Source: Trichoplax sp. H2
Taxonomy: Eukaryota; Placozoa; Uniplacotomia; Trichoplacea
Direction: 5' to 3'
Assembly (NCBI GenBank): GCA_003344405.1
Contig: NOWV01000044.1
Coordinates: 62,001 to 126,000 of the forward strand
DNA length: 64,000 nt
Position numbers and translations under genes: made by a program. Within the stretch, counting starts at the first letter, position 1, and every line of letters begins with the position of its first letter. The notes under the pieces were generated by a model. That model searched no databases. It was not told where the DNA came from and saw nothing but the letters and a program-made list of their open reading frames with translations. Below, piece by piece: positions 51,516 to 62,700 of this stretch.

Positions 51516-51537
51516 TGATGGATCGATCGATCCATCA
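51516..51537. repeat. Perfect 22-bp palindrome
   Basis: Centred on GGATCGATCGATCC and flanked by TGAT/ATCA; the 22 bases equal their own reverse complement. Confidence 0.85.
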
Positions 51538-52280
51538 TCACTTGTGCTATCTTGTTACTCTACTGTACTTGGAGAGTACTAGTTCAGTCCATGATCGAAG
51601 TGGATCCAATTGTATTTTATGAGTAAGACGATGAAAGGGCAAGACGATGTAACTTATTGTAGGTCAAAGGCTATCATGGTCTCTGTAAACAACCACTACA
51701 AGCGATCGATACTGGAATGAAAATAGATGACTGTGTCTTCCAATGATCCAAGATAACTCTGACTGTCAGTTGAAAGTGATTGCAAGTGTGGTGTGTGTGT
51801 AAGTACAATTTAAAAGGATACGATCAAGATTATTTCATCAGCAAAAGGATGAAAAGGGCAAGATGATGAAGTAGTTGAAAAGAGAAAAAGAGTGGTTGGA
51901 CAACATGGCAAGCAGGGTATTGCAAGGCGATTTTCAATCCCATACGATCATCATCTGTCTGGCTGAAAGTGGACATAGCAATCAATCTTACCTACGTATG
52001 GAGGCAAATCATGGAGATCATGTTCTTCTTCTGCATGAAGCAATAAAATATCATCCGAGTTGGACATGTTTGCAAATCGGAAAATGGCCCCCAGTCGACG
52101 TTTAGTATGAAAGAGAAGGAAGCGAGCGACAAGTCTATACTGTTTGTGCATGTGTCGTCGACACTGTCTAGTGTATCAGATAGGTGTTTATTCAATATAG
52201 TACCGTATAGGTTGATGTTGACGATGGAGGTTGACCTACACAGTCTAGTCCGTGGGCTCGGGTTTCCAGTCCAGGGGCGA

Positions 52281-52700
52281 TTACAGTACTTTACACTGTA
52301 GTTGGCCGCTACAGTGTACTGTACACTGTACAGTACCAGGAGTGGCGATTGGGTTATCTTTCTTCGTCTTCTTGAGTATAGTATTGTATAAGGGTGCAAC
52401 GCTCTGTCTTGGGACAGTAGTGCTATTTCTTTCAGTTCAAAGTATAGTACTGTACTGTACACTGTACTGTACAGTGACGTCAACATAATTGCTGACAGCT
52501 TGGTGTTACGTACCGGTACGGTTCGGTTCGGTTCATTTTTCATCGATATTCACCGTGGAGGTTGAGCTACAGTACCTTACACTGTACTCCGTTGCTACTG
52601 TACAGTATAGTATTGTACTGTACGTTATAAGGCTACAGTATACAGTACTGTCGAACCTGACAATGTCACCGTGACTGGACGGACTGTACTAGTACAGTAC
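52281..52700. repeat. Second GTAC/CTGTAC palindrome cluster
   Basis: Runs of TGTACTGTACACTGTACAG, TACTGTACTGTACAC and related palindromes. Two larger segments resemble each other: 52226-52340 and 52553-52625 both start with a GGAGGTTGA.CTACA segment and continue into an ACAGTAC.TTACACTGTA segment. The words match the array in front of LONP2. Open frames here are repeat translations. Confidence 0.75.
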
Positions 52701-53079
52701 GTGTATAGCGCTCAGTCCCGCATACAATCCTATTGTTGATTATTGCATGCTTTCCATTTCAGCCAATCAAGGGAAGCTGTCCGTCCGTTGTAGATTTCAA
52801 TCATTGTCTTGCTGCTGTTCTACTCTCATCCATAACAATGGGACACAAACTCGCATTCAAAACATACTATGGTGCTATTTTCCAGCCAAGCCAGTGGTAA
52901 TCCATGGCTCTAATCAGTAGAAATAGAACACGACAGTGCTGAAAGCTTGCTTGAAGATAGGCACTCATCATCATGGACTACTAGACAAAATACCATACCT
53001 TTTTTTTCTATTTTTTGAACCAGCCAGTCAGTCCATGCCCGCTCCATGGCCTCCATGCTATGGACTAGAAGACTTGGAT

Positions 53080-53440
53080 GGATGGCTCACTCTTGGACAG
53101 ACAGACATTCCCTGCTTATTGATGACTCACTCTTGGACAGACAGACATTCTCTGCTTCATTTGGTTAAAGTACAGTACAGTACTGTTCCAAACACTTGCT
53201 TCTGGTAGTAGTTGACTAGGCTGATGATCAATGACTCACTCTTGGACAGACAGACATTCTCTGCTTCATTTGGTCAAAGTACAGTACTGTGCCAAACACT
53301 TGCTTCTGGCAGTAGTTGACTAGGCTGATGATCAATGACTCACTCTTGGACAGACAGACAGACCCGTCTTCATTTGGTCAAAGTACTGTACTGTGTCAAA
53401 CACTTGCTTCTGGCAGTAGTTGACTAGGCTGATGATCGAT
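53080..53440. repeat. Tandem array, about 104-109-bp unit
   Basis: The anchor TCTTGGACAGACAGACA recurs at 53091, 53131, 53240 and 53344. The full units (53131, 53240 and 53344) run on through GCTTCATTTGGT.AAAGTA, CCAAACACTTGCTTCTGG, AGTAGTTGACTAGGCTGATG and GATCAATGACTCAC. The copies are more than 90 percent alike by eye, so the array is younger than those in the left half of the window. A GTACAGTACTGT word sits inside each unit. Confidence 0.8.
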
Positions 53441-54194
53441 TTGGAATGGACTGATGTTTCCTCAATCAAAGTCATATTACATTCAATCTTATTTGTCTCT
53501 TTCAAAATTCCGCTAGAAAAGAGTGGTACAAGATCATAGACGCTATGGCAATGAGTACCAGTGATTGACAAAACAGATGTAGAAGAGATCCATACTATCT
53601 GTATGGACGGCCTGATGGAGTCCGAAAAGTCCGTCTGTCCGAAAAGAATCCGACTGCAGTGGCACGACCCTCCATTTCGGACAGACGGACTTTTCGGACC
53701 CCAATGAGGAACGTGTATGTCGAAAAATGGCGACATCCAGTAGCCTATCTCCTTTCTAAATCACCGGTACTCAATGAAAGGGTTCAACAACATCGATCCT
53801 CTTACAAAAACTCTTTCCTAGCAGCATTTAGCACAGCAAGAAGACAAATTAGTTTATTGCAAATCGACTAACTGTCTACTAAACTACTGCCACCACTCGC
53901 AACCAAGTGTTTAGCACACCATTTTCAACGTCAGAAAAGCGGTCAAAGTCTGTCCGTCCAAGCGTGTTTCTACTGCGTCGAATCAGTACTGCCGCGACTC
54001 CTGTGGAAAGAAAATTACCTGGCCATGATCGACTGGTGTTTTACTACTGTATTTTATGGCCGTTTTCGACACTATACTACCAAGCCATCATCAAGTCAAG
54101 AGTACGTCCGAAACAACACCATCCAATTTAACCAATCACTACTGTCCAAGCTAGACAGCCATTTTCTCTATGCAATTCCACTCAACTCTGCCAA
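53441..54194. other. Upstream flank of ACIN1
   Basis: Presumed ACIN1 promoter and 5' UTR. Richer in GC and in TCCGTC/GACGGA words than the surroundings. The overlapping open frames at 53332-53736 minus, 53659-53871 plus and 53907-54131 plus have no domain and are not called as genes. Confidence 0.45.
53620..53699. repeat. Perfect 25-bp inverted repeat (long hairpin)
   Basis: The left arm (53620-53644, GTCCGAAAAGTCCG and so on) and right arm (53675-53699, ending GACTTTTCGGAC) are exact reverse complements over 25 bp with a 30-nt loop. Pairing stops abruptly on both sides. It lies about 500 bp upstream of the ACIN1 start codon. No element-sized terminal repeats or target duplication were recognised around it. 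Confidence 0.85.
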
Positions 54195-54209
54195 ATGCAA
54201 TCGGCCAAG

Positions 54210-57200
54210 ATGGCGGAGCTAACCAAAGGCGATATTATGGGAATGAAAGTAGTAAAATTGAAGGAAGAGCTCTCCAAGAGACACTTACATGTTGGTGGCA
54301 GCAAAAGTGTGCTGATTGCACGCTTACTAGAGGTATTATCATCAACGTAGAGACTTGCTACGATGACTACAACTGTGCAGACTATCATCTTCATCAATCA
54401 TTTCTTGACTGGACAACAACGAGTTCAATTAGCTTGATGACATTGTAATCTTCCTTAGCAAGATGCGATTCAAATCCTTCTGTATTCTGACTTAGCTTGC
54501 CTTTTCAAAATCAACTGATCCAACACTGATCGGCATGATCCAAAAAATACAGTCATCGCAACGTTACTGCACATTGTAATCTTCCTTAGCAAGATGCGAT
54601 TCAAATCACTCTGTGCTATATTCTCCTTCTGACTTATCTTGCCTTTCAAATCAACTGATCTGACACAAATCAGCATGATACAAAAAATAGTAACGTTACT
54701 GCAAATTGTAATCAAATCCCTCTGTATTCTGCTTATTCATCCTAACGTTACTACACATTATAACTATCGATTTTACTCGTTCAAATCCTAATCTCAAGTT
54801 CTCAACGCATCCACCAAGATTGCACAAAAAGAATCATCTTCCCTTAGTTTGACATGCTATTGTAGGCCATGGTACAATGATACAGAATGAGTCTAGATCA
54901 CTGTTTGTAATTGCCTACTCTTAATTTGAATACAAAATTAGTCAATACAGATATTCCCTTCATTACTAAACGTTAGAGTAGAACGGAATTCTACTGCACT
55001 TTCATGGACAAGGTTGCATTTCCTTTGCAACGTGGAAGCTATACAATGTTGGATAAGAATGATATTATACAGGAGCAAATACCATTCAATCCATTCTACT
55101 ACAATCACTGCTCTATTGCATTAATACCATAACTAGCTTAGCATTGCGTAAGTATTTTACATAACATACACTTGTATTTTAACAGCATGTTAAAAAGATG
55201 GAAAAAGAAGCAGAAGAAGCAAAGGCCACAGGTAATATCAATTTGTCAATACCACTATTCGTGTCTCTACACTATCAATACCTGGTTGACAACGTTACCT
55301 GACATAGTACTATTGTACCCTTCTTTTGCCTCATTTTTACAGAAAATCAAGAAGCAATGGAAGAAAATCAGGTATGAAGCTGTAGAAAATCAATTTTATT
55401 TTTATCATCTTCATGAACTTTTCCCCATAACATGAAATAGTATTGTTTTCATTGCCAGTATACTATCCTATGTAGTCTGAAAATCTGCACTTTGAATTTA
55501 TTTTCAAGCAGTCTTGGCAAATAATAAACCAGGTCAATTCTTCATCCGGGAAGAATTACTGTACTGTATACTCGTTACAGTATACAGAGTATAGCTTTTG
55601 TAAGAATGAGATGCAAGTAGACGGTCAATATGGACTATACTTCCGTTATTTTATAAAAGTGATAGGATGTCGTTTACAAGCCTGTCATAGATATTACCAT
55701 AACATACCAATGATATAGATCGACTGGATTATGAAAATGATGTAGGATTGATCTGCCGACTAAGATTGCTTATCTGCTAATAGAATGGCAGTAAAATAGC
55801 TTAGTTCACGTACTACGAGCGATATATATCGACTGCACAGTGTTATGAAAATTGTGTAGGAATGATCCACCACCTAAAATTGCTTATCTGCTAATAGAAT
55901 AGCAGTAAAATAGCATAGTTCACGTACTACGAGTGATATATATCGACTGCATTATGAAAGTTATGTAGGATTCATCCGCCAACTAAAATTGCTTATCTGC
56001 TAATTGAATAACTAAGAGTGATATATATCAACTGTATTATGAAAGTTATGTACGATTGATCCGCCAACTGAAATTGCTTATCTGCTAATAGAATAGCAGT
56101 AAAATAGCTTAGTTCACGTACTACGAGTGATACATATCGACTGCAATATGAAAATTATGTAGGATTCATCCGCCAACTAAAATTGCTTACCTGCTAATAG
56201 AATAGCAGTAAAATAGCTTAGTTTACGTACTAAGAGTGATATATATCGACAGCATTATAAAAATTATGTAGGATTGATCCGCCAACTAAGATTGCTTATC
56301 TGCTGATAGAATAGCAGTAAAATAGCTTAGTTCACGTACTACGAGTAATATATATCAACTGTACAGTATTATGAAAATTGTGTGGGATTGATCCACCACC
56401 TAAGATTGCTTATCTGCTAATAGAATAGCAGTAAAATAGCTTAGTTCACGTACTACGAGTATATCGACTGTATTATGAAAGTTATGTACGATTGATCCAC
56501 CAACTAAAATTGCTTATCTGCTAATAGAAAAGCAGTAAAATAGCGTAGTTCGCCTACTACCAGTATATCGACTGGTTAATGTCTTAGATAAATTAAAATG
56601 GATGAGTATTTTTCAAATACTTTTAAAAGTCATCTTATGCATATCTCTAAATTTAGACTCAAGCTGAAGTAAAAGCGACAGAGGATCCTGCGCCAGCTGC
56701 TAAAGAAGAACAGCAAGTCGAACCTATGCAAGTTGAAACCGTTGATAATAATGACCAGGAGATACGCGATAAGGTAGTGCATGTAAACATATCGCTCTGA
56801 CATGAGCCGTTTTATTATTTTGAACAATCAGTTCACTATTCAATGAATTTTATTAGGAATCCGATAAATCGGAAGTTGTACCTCAGGAAATTATGCTGGA
56901 GCCAGATAAAAGCAAAATTGACAAAGCTTCTGCTAGTAACAAAGAAGTACGGGCAGAATCTGTAATGATGTGTTGTTACAAAATGAATAATGATTTTGTT
57001 TGATCTACTAAATTGTCTTGGTATATATTGCTAATTTAATCATTTTCTGAATTTTCTAGCAGCCCCGTAAAAATAGTAGACAACTAGATGTGACAAAACG
57101 GAGACTATCTGGTTATAGTAAGTCAATTTTCTAGGTCTATCAGTTTATAAAATGATACCTAGAATAAAAGTTTAATATGCCTTCTTAATCTTATTTCACT

Positions 57201-58935
57201 AGACGTTAAAAGTACTGAGGAAATAGAGAGTGAAAGTGCAGAAAAACAACAGTGGGGTAAGAAATCAATGGAAGATGAAAACAAGTCTATACTCATCAAC
57301 ACGAATCTCTTGCAGGTGCATAAACCTTAATTTTCTGTTGCCAAAACAGTGCGCTCTTCATATGCTTGCTTGTAAATGTTCGCACTACAAATTGCGACTG
57401 TCGACGATGCTGACGTTGCTATATTTATACATTCCTTAGGATATCATGAATGATAACTCGCCTTCCAATGATATCCAGGTTAGCTAGTTTTGACCTTCTT
57501 TAATTACTTGAGATTTTAAAGAATGGGACTCAATTTTAGGACGTCTTATTTCCAAGTGTAACATTTTTATTACTTTACTCATTGCAGAATGAGAACCATG
57601 AAAGTACTCGCAATGTACAAGTAATGGACACAAGCAAAAAAGTAGATAATATTACACCAGATCTTAGGAACCAACAACATATCCCACCAAAGCTTAACCG
57701 TCAAAACCTAACGACAGGTTTGTTTTTTTTGCGTACTTGTAAAACTTGCGTAAATTAACCTTCGCTACCAATCTATCTTTCAGGTAGCAAAAAATTCGAT
57801 ATGAGTAAAAAGTATAGCAACATCCCTCAAGAATTGGAAGAGGTAACAGTTCCTGAGTCAGCCAACCCTGTCAATGAAATAGTGCATATAACAAATTTGG
57901 TTAGACCGTTTACATTGGTACAGTTAAAGGAGATACTTCGAGAATACGGAACTATTAAAGAGGATGAGTTTTGGATTGATAATATTCGTTCTAGGTGTAT
58001 GGTTAAGGTATATCTTCACAATTCTATCCAATAGTACTAAAGATTTGTGGTCCATTGCATAAATCTATGAGTTGTAATAATGATTGTAACCATCTTGGGC
58101 TCTTTTATAGTACTCTTCTACGGAAGAGGCTACAAGTGCTAGAAACAACTTATATGGTAAGAGATGGCCATCCACCAGCCCAAAGAGGCTGACAGTTGAA
58201 TTCTCAAATCAAGAAGAGGTATAGAAATGAAATCGTATTATTACGAGTACTATATGTAGCGATAAAATTGTACCATCTGTCTATCCTGAACTGATCAATT
58301 TGCGTATATTTCCATGTGATTAGATGGATAGAGCACGGGGTATCCTAGCCGAAGAGGTCATGGAAGTTGAACCTGCTCCGACAAATACGCAAGAGTCGTT
58401 AGGTCCTGATAACGAAGACATAGGTAGTGTTGTGACTTCGGTTAAATCGACAGTGTAGATATAATCTCATAACAGGCCTACTTATCCAATTGCGTACAGC
58501 AGAAGATGACAGAAATAAGGATAATGAAACTGATGCACCCATTAATGTATTGGACGAATTATTTCGAAAAACGGAGACTTCTCCTCACATATATTGGCTC
58601 CCGTTGTCGGAAGAAGAGGTAATCACCCGTAAACTGTACAGCTTATTCATGCTCTGCTTACGTTTATTAATTGATTGAACTTGCTTTAATAATTCCTTTC
58701 AATTTCGATTTCATAGGCCGGTAAAGTAAGGACTACTTTAGTTTCTGGAAGTGAGACACGCCAGGGTATAGAATTCCTACCAGGATCACGCACTCGTAGA
58801 TCCGTAGAGCGACGCAACAATGAGAGAAGACGACGATCTAGATCGAGATCTAATCCACGTAGAGATTACACCATTAATTCAAAAGATACCTCGCGTTTCA
58901 ATAATCGATCACGCTATTATAGTAGCCGTCGTTAA
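54210..58935 (+). CDS. ACIN1: Acinus (ACIN1), ASAP/PSAP splicing-complex subunit, complete
   Basis: Nuclear protein that joins RNPS1 and SAP18 in the ASAP complex linked to the exon junction complex. Fourteen in-frame exons (504 aa): 54210-54332, 55186-55231, 55343-55371, 56657-56773, 56857-56946, 57060-57117, 57203-57315, 57440-57478, 57588-57717, 57784-58007, 58111-58218, 58324-58423, 58500-58618, 58717-58935. An in-frame ATG at 54195 would add five residues. Exon 1 codes a SAP DNA-binding motif ([20 protein letters not shown]). A charged middle follows. The RRM begins near residue 281 with [19 protein letters not shown] and FWIDNIRS, typical of Acinus. Residues 407-428 are the RNPS1/SAP18-binding motif [11 protein letters not shown]...PHIYWLPL. 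The end is Arg-rich with SRSRS. It is much shorter than human ACIN1 (about 1,340 aa): the long acidic and RS-rich middle is missing. Confidence 0.95.
55690..56580. repeat. Tandem array in ACIN1 intron 3, eight copies of about 109 bp
   Basis: The anchor ATTGCTTATCTGCTAATAGA recurs at 55765, 55879, 55988, 56073, 56182, 56291, 56405 and 56509 (spacing 114, 109, 109, 85, 109, 109, 114, 104 in order where measured between neighbours: 114, 109, 85, 109, 109, 114, 104). Each unit continues AGCAGTAAAATAGCTTAGTT, CACGTACTACGAGTGATATA, TATCGACTG, then ATTATGAAA.TTATGTAGGA and TTGATCCGCCAACTAA. The third unit is shortened to 85 bp by a deletion. It fills most of the 1.3-kb intron between 55371 and 56657. 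Confidence 0.9.
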
Positions 58936-59736
58936 ACCCTTCCTATATTTGTAATGTTGCGATTGAAATTGTACTATTTGGTTTGCATTTTGTACTTGCA
59001 TCAGTATTGCCATCGATACGAATATGTCTTGTCTTTCTAAGATATCCTTTAAATTAATTTTGAAACTTAACTAAATCTCATCGTAATTTTTAGTAAATTG
59101 TTAAAATTTACTATGATCAGTCAATATTGTACATTAGTTATAGATCGTTTTACACCATAACAATATCAAAAAAGATATAAAAAGGCTGACAAATTGACAT
59201 GATGAAAATTACTTTCTATCTTTCTTGAGATATTCAGATTTTCTAGCTACAGTGATTGTGATCATCATAGGACAGGATATACTAGCTACAGTGATTTGAT
59301 CATAATGAACAGAAACATATCTAGATACCTCTGGTAACATGATTCTGTTGCATTACAAATATCAGTACAATCTATCAGTTGGACTTATAAAAGATGTAGT
59401 CGTACTCTGTAAATTAAGTTCAATGGTCAAGTTTACACTGCTTTTTACGTGTACAGTAGACAAAGCTTAGTATCAACGCATGAATAAGTAAGTATATCAT
59501 GGCATCATGAACAAAAATACTCTTTGTCGGTTTACAGTATGCAGGTTATATATACATGCTGTATAAACAATATATAGTGCTAGATTAAGTCACTATCCAT
59601 ATGTCGTTCTTCATTAATTATAGACGAATAGAGAAAATATTCTAATAACTTCCTGTTGTGTAGTTTAACAGCATGATATAATACATAAATTCATTGGAAA
59701 ATTATATTGTTGTAGTAATGTATTGCCTTGAAATTG
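58936..59736. other. Convergent intergenic region between ACIN1 and VPS9D1
   Basis: Eight hundred bases between the two stop codons must hold both 3' UTRs. No canonical AATAAA is obvious close after the ACIN1 stop. A short direct repeat, CTAGCTACAGTGATT, occurs near 59240 and 59281. No gene recognised. Confidence 0.5.
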
Positions 59737-62700
59737 TTATTTTACGATCGGGAGTTCAATAGGTAAAGTAGTCACGTAGCCTAAAGCAGCTTGCAATGAC
59801 GTTAAACAGTATCCTTCTTCATTCATCAAGTAGCTAGAAAAAATGCAATTAAGACCGTTATCATATCTTGCTATTTACAACGGGCTCTATGGCTAATATC
59901 AATCTGGCGCTCTATTCCTCTAATTCTTTTCCCTCAGAACATACCTATCATCAATCAGTTCTTCCATAATGGTACTTTCAGATAATATTAACGGATTGGC
60001 AGCTTTGATGATCACAAAGCTTAATATAGGAAGAAGATCATCACATCCCCTATATGGTAATGCAAAATAACGGCGTTTTTAAGTAGTTGACGTGAGAAAA
60101 AGTTATAAAGAAAGAAAGCAAGCCAAATCCCATTACAAGGCATAACGTATTCTATACAGTCCGCACGTACATATTAGACGTAGCAGGAGTTTTCCTTCCT
60201 TTCCCTTTAGCTGGGCGGTTGAATTCGTCAACCGCTTCAAAAATTGCTCGAACTGTTCGAACTGCAAATATAGAATAGTTCTGTTATTCTTAATTTTTAG
60301 AAGCGAAACAAAATATTAACAAATGAAGGACGGCAAGCTGTAGATAGTTAAAGTCTTTGTTCCCACTTTAAGTCAGATAACAGCTTTCTCGTCGGCAATG
60401 TTAGCAATAAACCAAATCAATTACTCTCCTATTCGTAACATCCGTGTATAATGACTACCAGATATTTATGTTACCTAAGCACCGTAACTTCTTAGATGGG
60501 CTGGTCAGTGTAGTTAATTTCGATAGATTTTCAATTGCCTTTATGTAGGGTATCGTGTTGCGTGTTTCGTCCTATAGAAAATTATTCCTTAGTCACTACA
60601 AGAAATACTTAACAACAAAATATAGACTTGTACTTTAACATTATAAAATTGGTCATTTCTGCATTTACCTTCAAACAAAATTTAACCGGTACACCTAATT
60701 CCTGAGGCTGTTTCGTAGCATAAGAGCGTAATATTTCCGCAAATTCTTTTTCACGGTTGCTATTGGTTTGCCTGTGTAAAAAGGATATAGATTTAACGTA
60801 GAATTTCCTACCTACGGCATCTCATGAGGACAGTTTGATACAGCGATATCTAATTTCTTGTATAACTATCCTTACCTTAAAACAGAGACAAGTTCAGTTA
60901 CAATACTGCCGTAAAAGGGTGACTCGAGACTTTCAGAGCAATAACTACGACCGTTAGGCGTATTTAGTTCTTCGCAAGCGATGATAAACATAGATCTCAA
61001 TTTGCCTAAACAGAAAGGACGGAGTTTAGTAGTCCCGCAAGAATGCTACAAAATAATTTTAGAGTCAATCATCAGAGCAATTCCATCTCGTACAGAAGTA
61101 CTAAACATTAGTCATACCAAAATATAACTGAATTTCTCGACATAGCTTGGCTAATTTTTTACTAAATTCAGAGACCAAATTATCTATGGAATTAATGGCA
61201 TTCAGTTTATCACTGGATGTTAAACTGCCGTCGTTGCTACCATCGCTAAGATTATTCCCTTCTTCGCTACCCCCTTGACAATCACCACAGCCTAAATAAA
61301 TAATTAATCAGAATCAAAAATCAGAGCCATCATAATCCGAAAAATTCCATTCATTCATTCTGCTTAAAGACCATTAATTCATTTTTAAGTAATTCACATC
61401 CTAGCACAATTTAGCATTTTCATCATAACATTTGCAATAACGATGTCAATAATGCTAGTATTTATGAGGTGTTAAAACTTGCCATCAGAATTTAAATCGG
61501 GTCCTTCAGCTGAATTAGCAGAGTTGATCGTAAGTGCTAGTTTATCTATTTCGGCTAATTTGGTATTAACTGATTCATGATAATCAGCCATCAACCTTGT
61601 TAAAGGATGATCCTTGTAGCTAATAACAATGAAGATGATACATTTATAACACTACTTGCAAGGTGCACCTAATCGTGTTATAATTGAATTCTACACGCAC
61701 GCACTTCAGTATAACATTTATTTGCTTTTCGATAACATGGGCATCATTTGGGGTTGCTTTTAGTTTAGCATGTACACTTGCGGTCCATTCCTGCCGTTAA
61801 CAAATAATTAATACATTACTAACTAAAGCCTTCAAAAATTAAATCCAATAAGGCTTTCAAACACGTTATTTTCGCTTCAATAATAATCGCAAGATAGGTT
61901 ATTACATCAGAAGAGTTGAACTACTAGTAATGCAGACTATCGAATCTAACCAAGAGAAGAACAGGGCAAGAAAGTACAAAAGTAGACCAATCGAGCGTAC
62001 TAATAGTTAAATGTTGCAGAAATGGCATTCCTATAATTTATAGTCCCTACTCTACACTTTCAAGGAATCGGTGATTAATTATACTTACATTTCCTTTCTC
62101 AAACTGCCAAACTGATATAAGTAGCTGTCGCTTTTCGTCTTCGCTAACCGATAACGCCGCAGTAGATGCAACACGCCTACAAAAGAGATTTATAATCAAA
62201 ATGCATGAAATTGAAGGTAATATTACAAGCAATGAAGAAAATAAAAGAAAGTTTATATTAATATTGATATTGCATCACAAACTACCATTATATAGGCACA
62301 TTTCAGCGTTGTCAAGACAAACCTATCAAGTTCTCTTTTTAGTTTACTCTGTCTTTCTTGCATGGTAGCGATCAACTAAATAAAAAGATTATAGCATTAA
62401 GTTATAAAATTATAAATGAAAGCATGTACAACAGAACTATAGCTACGAGTTTTGAACTTTTAATGCATGATACAATATTGAAAAAAGATTAAGGCTAAGG
62501 TAAAGATTTTCACCTGCTTCTGTTTGGTTTCGATAATAGCTAAGTTTGCCAAAAGTTGGCGGTTCATTCTCAATCTCTAAATGAAGATAATAAATGTACT
62601 ACAAATGAACTTACTGAAATAATCATATCAAAGACTGCAATAATTAATTTTTAATACAGTGCAGAATTCACACTTTTTAGTGCTTTACATCAATAATTGC

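Noticed and set aside
51992-52543. 183-codon minus-strand open frame
   Set aside because: Runs through the second palindrome cluster, with low-complexity repeat translation and no recognisable family.
53332-53736. 134-codon minus-strand open frame
   Set aside because: It overlaps the 104-109-bp tandem array and the long hairpin; no domain, no splice context.
57241-57256. Donor at 57257 in ACIN1
   Set aside because: The frame stays open to a better-placed donor after 57315, which restores phase 0 for the next exon.
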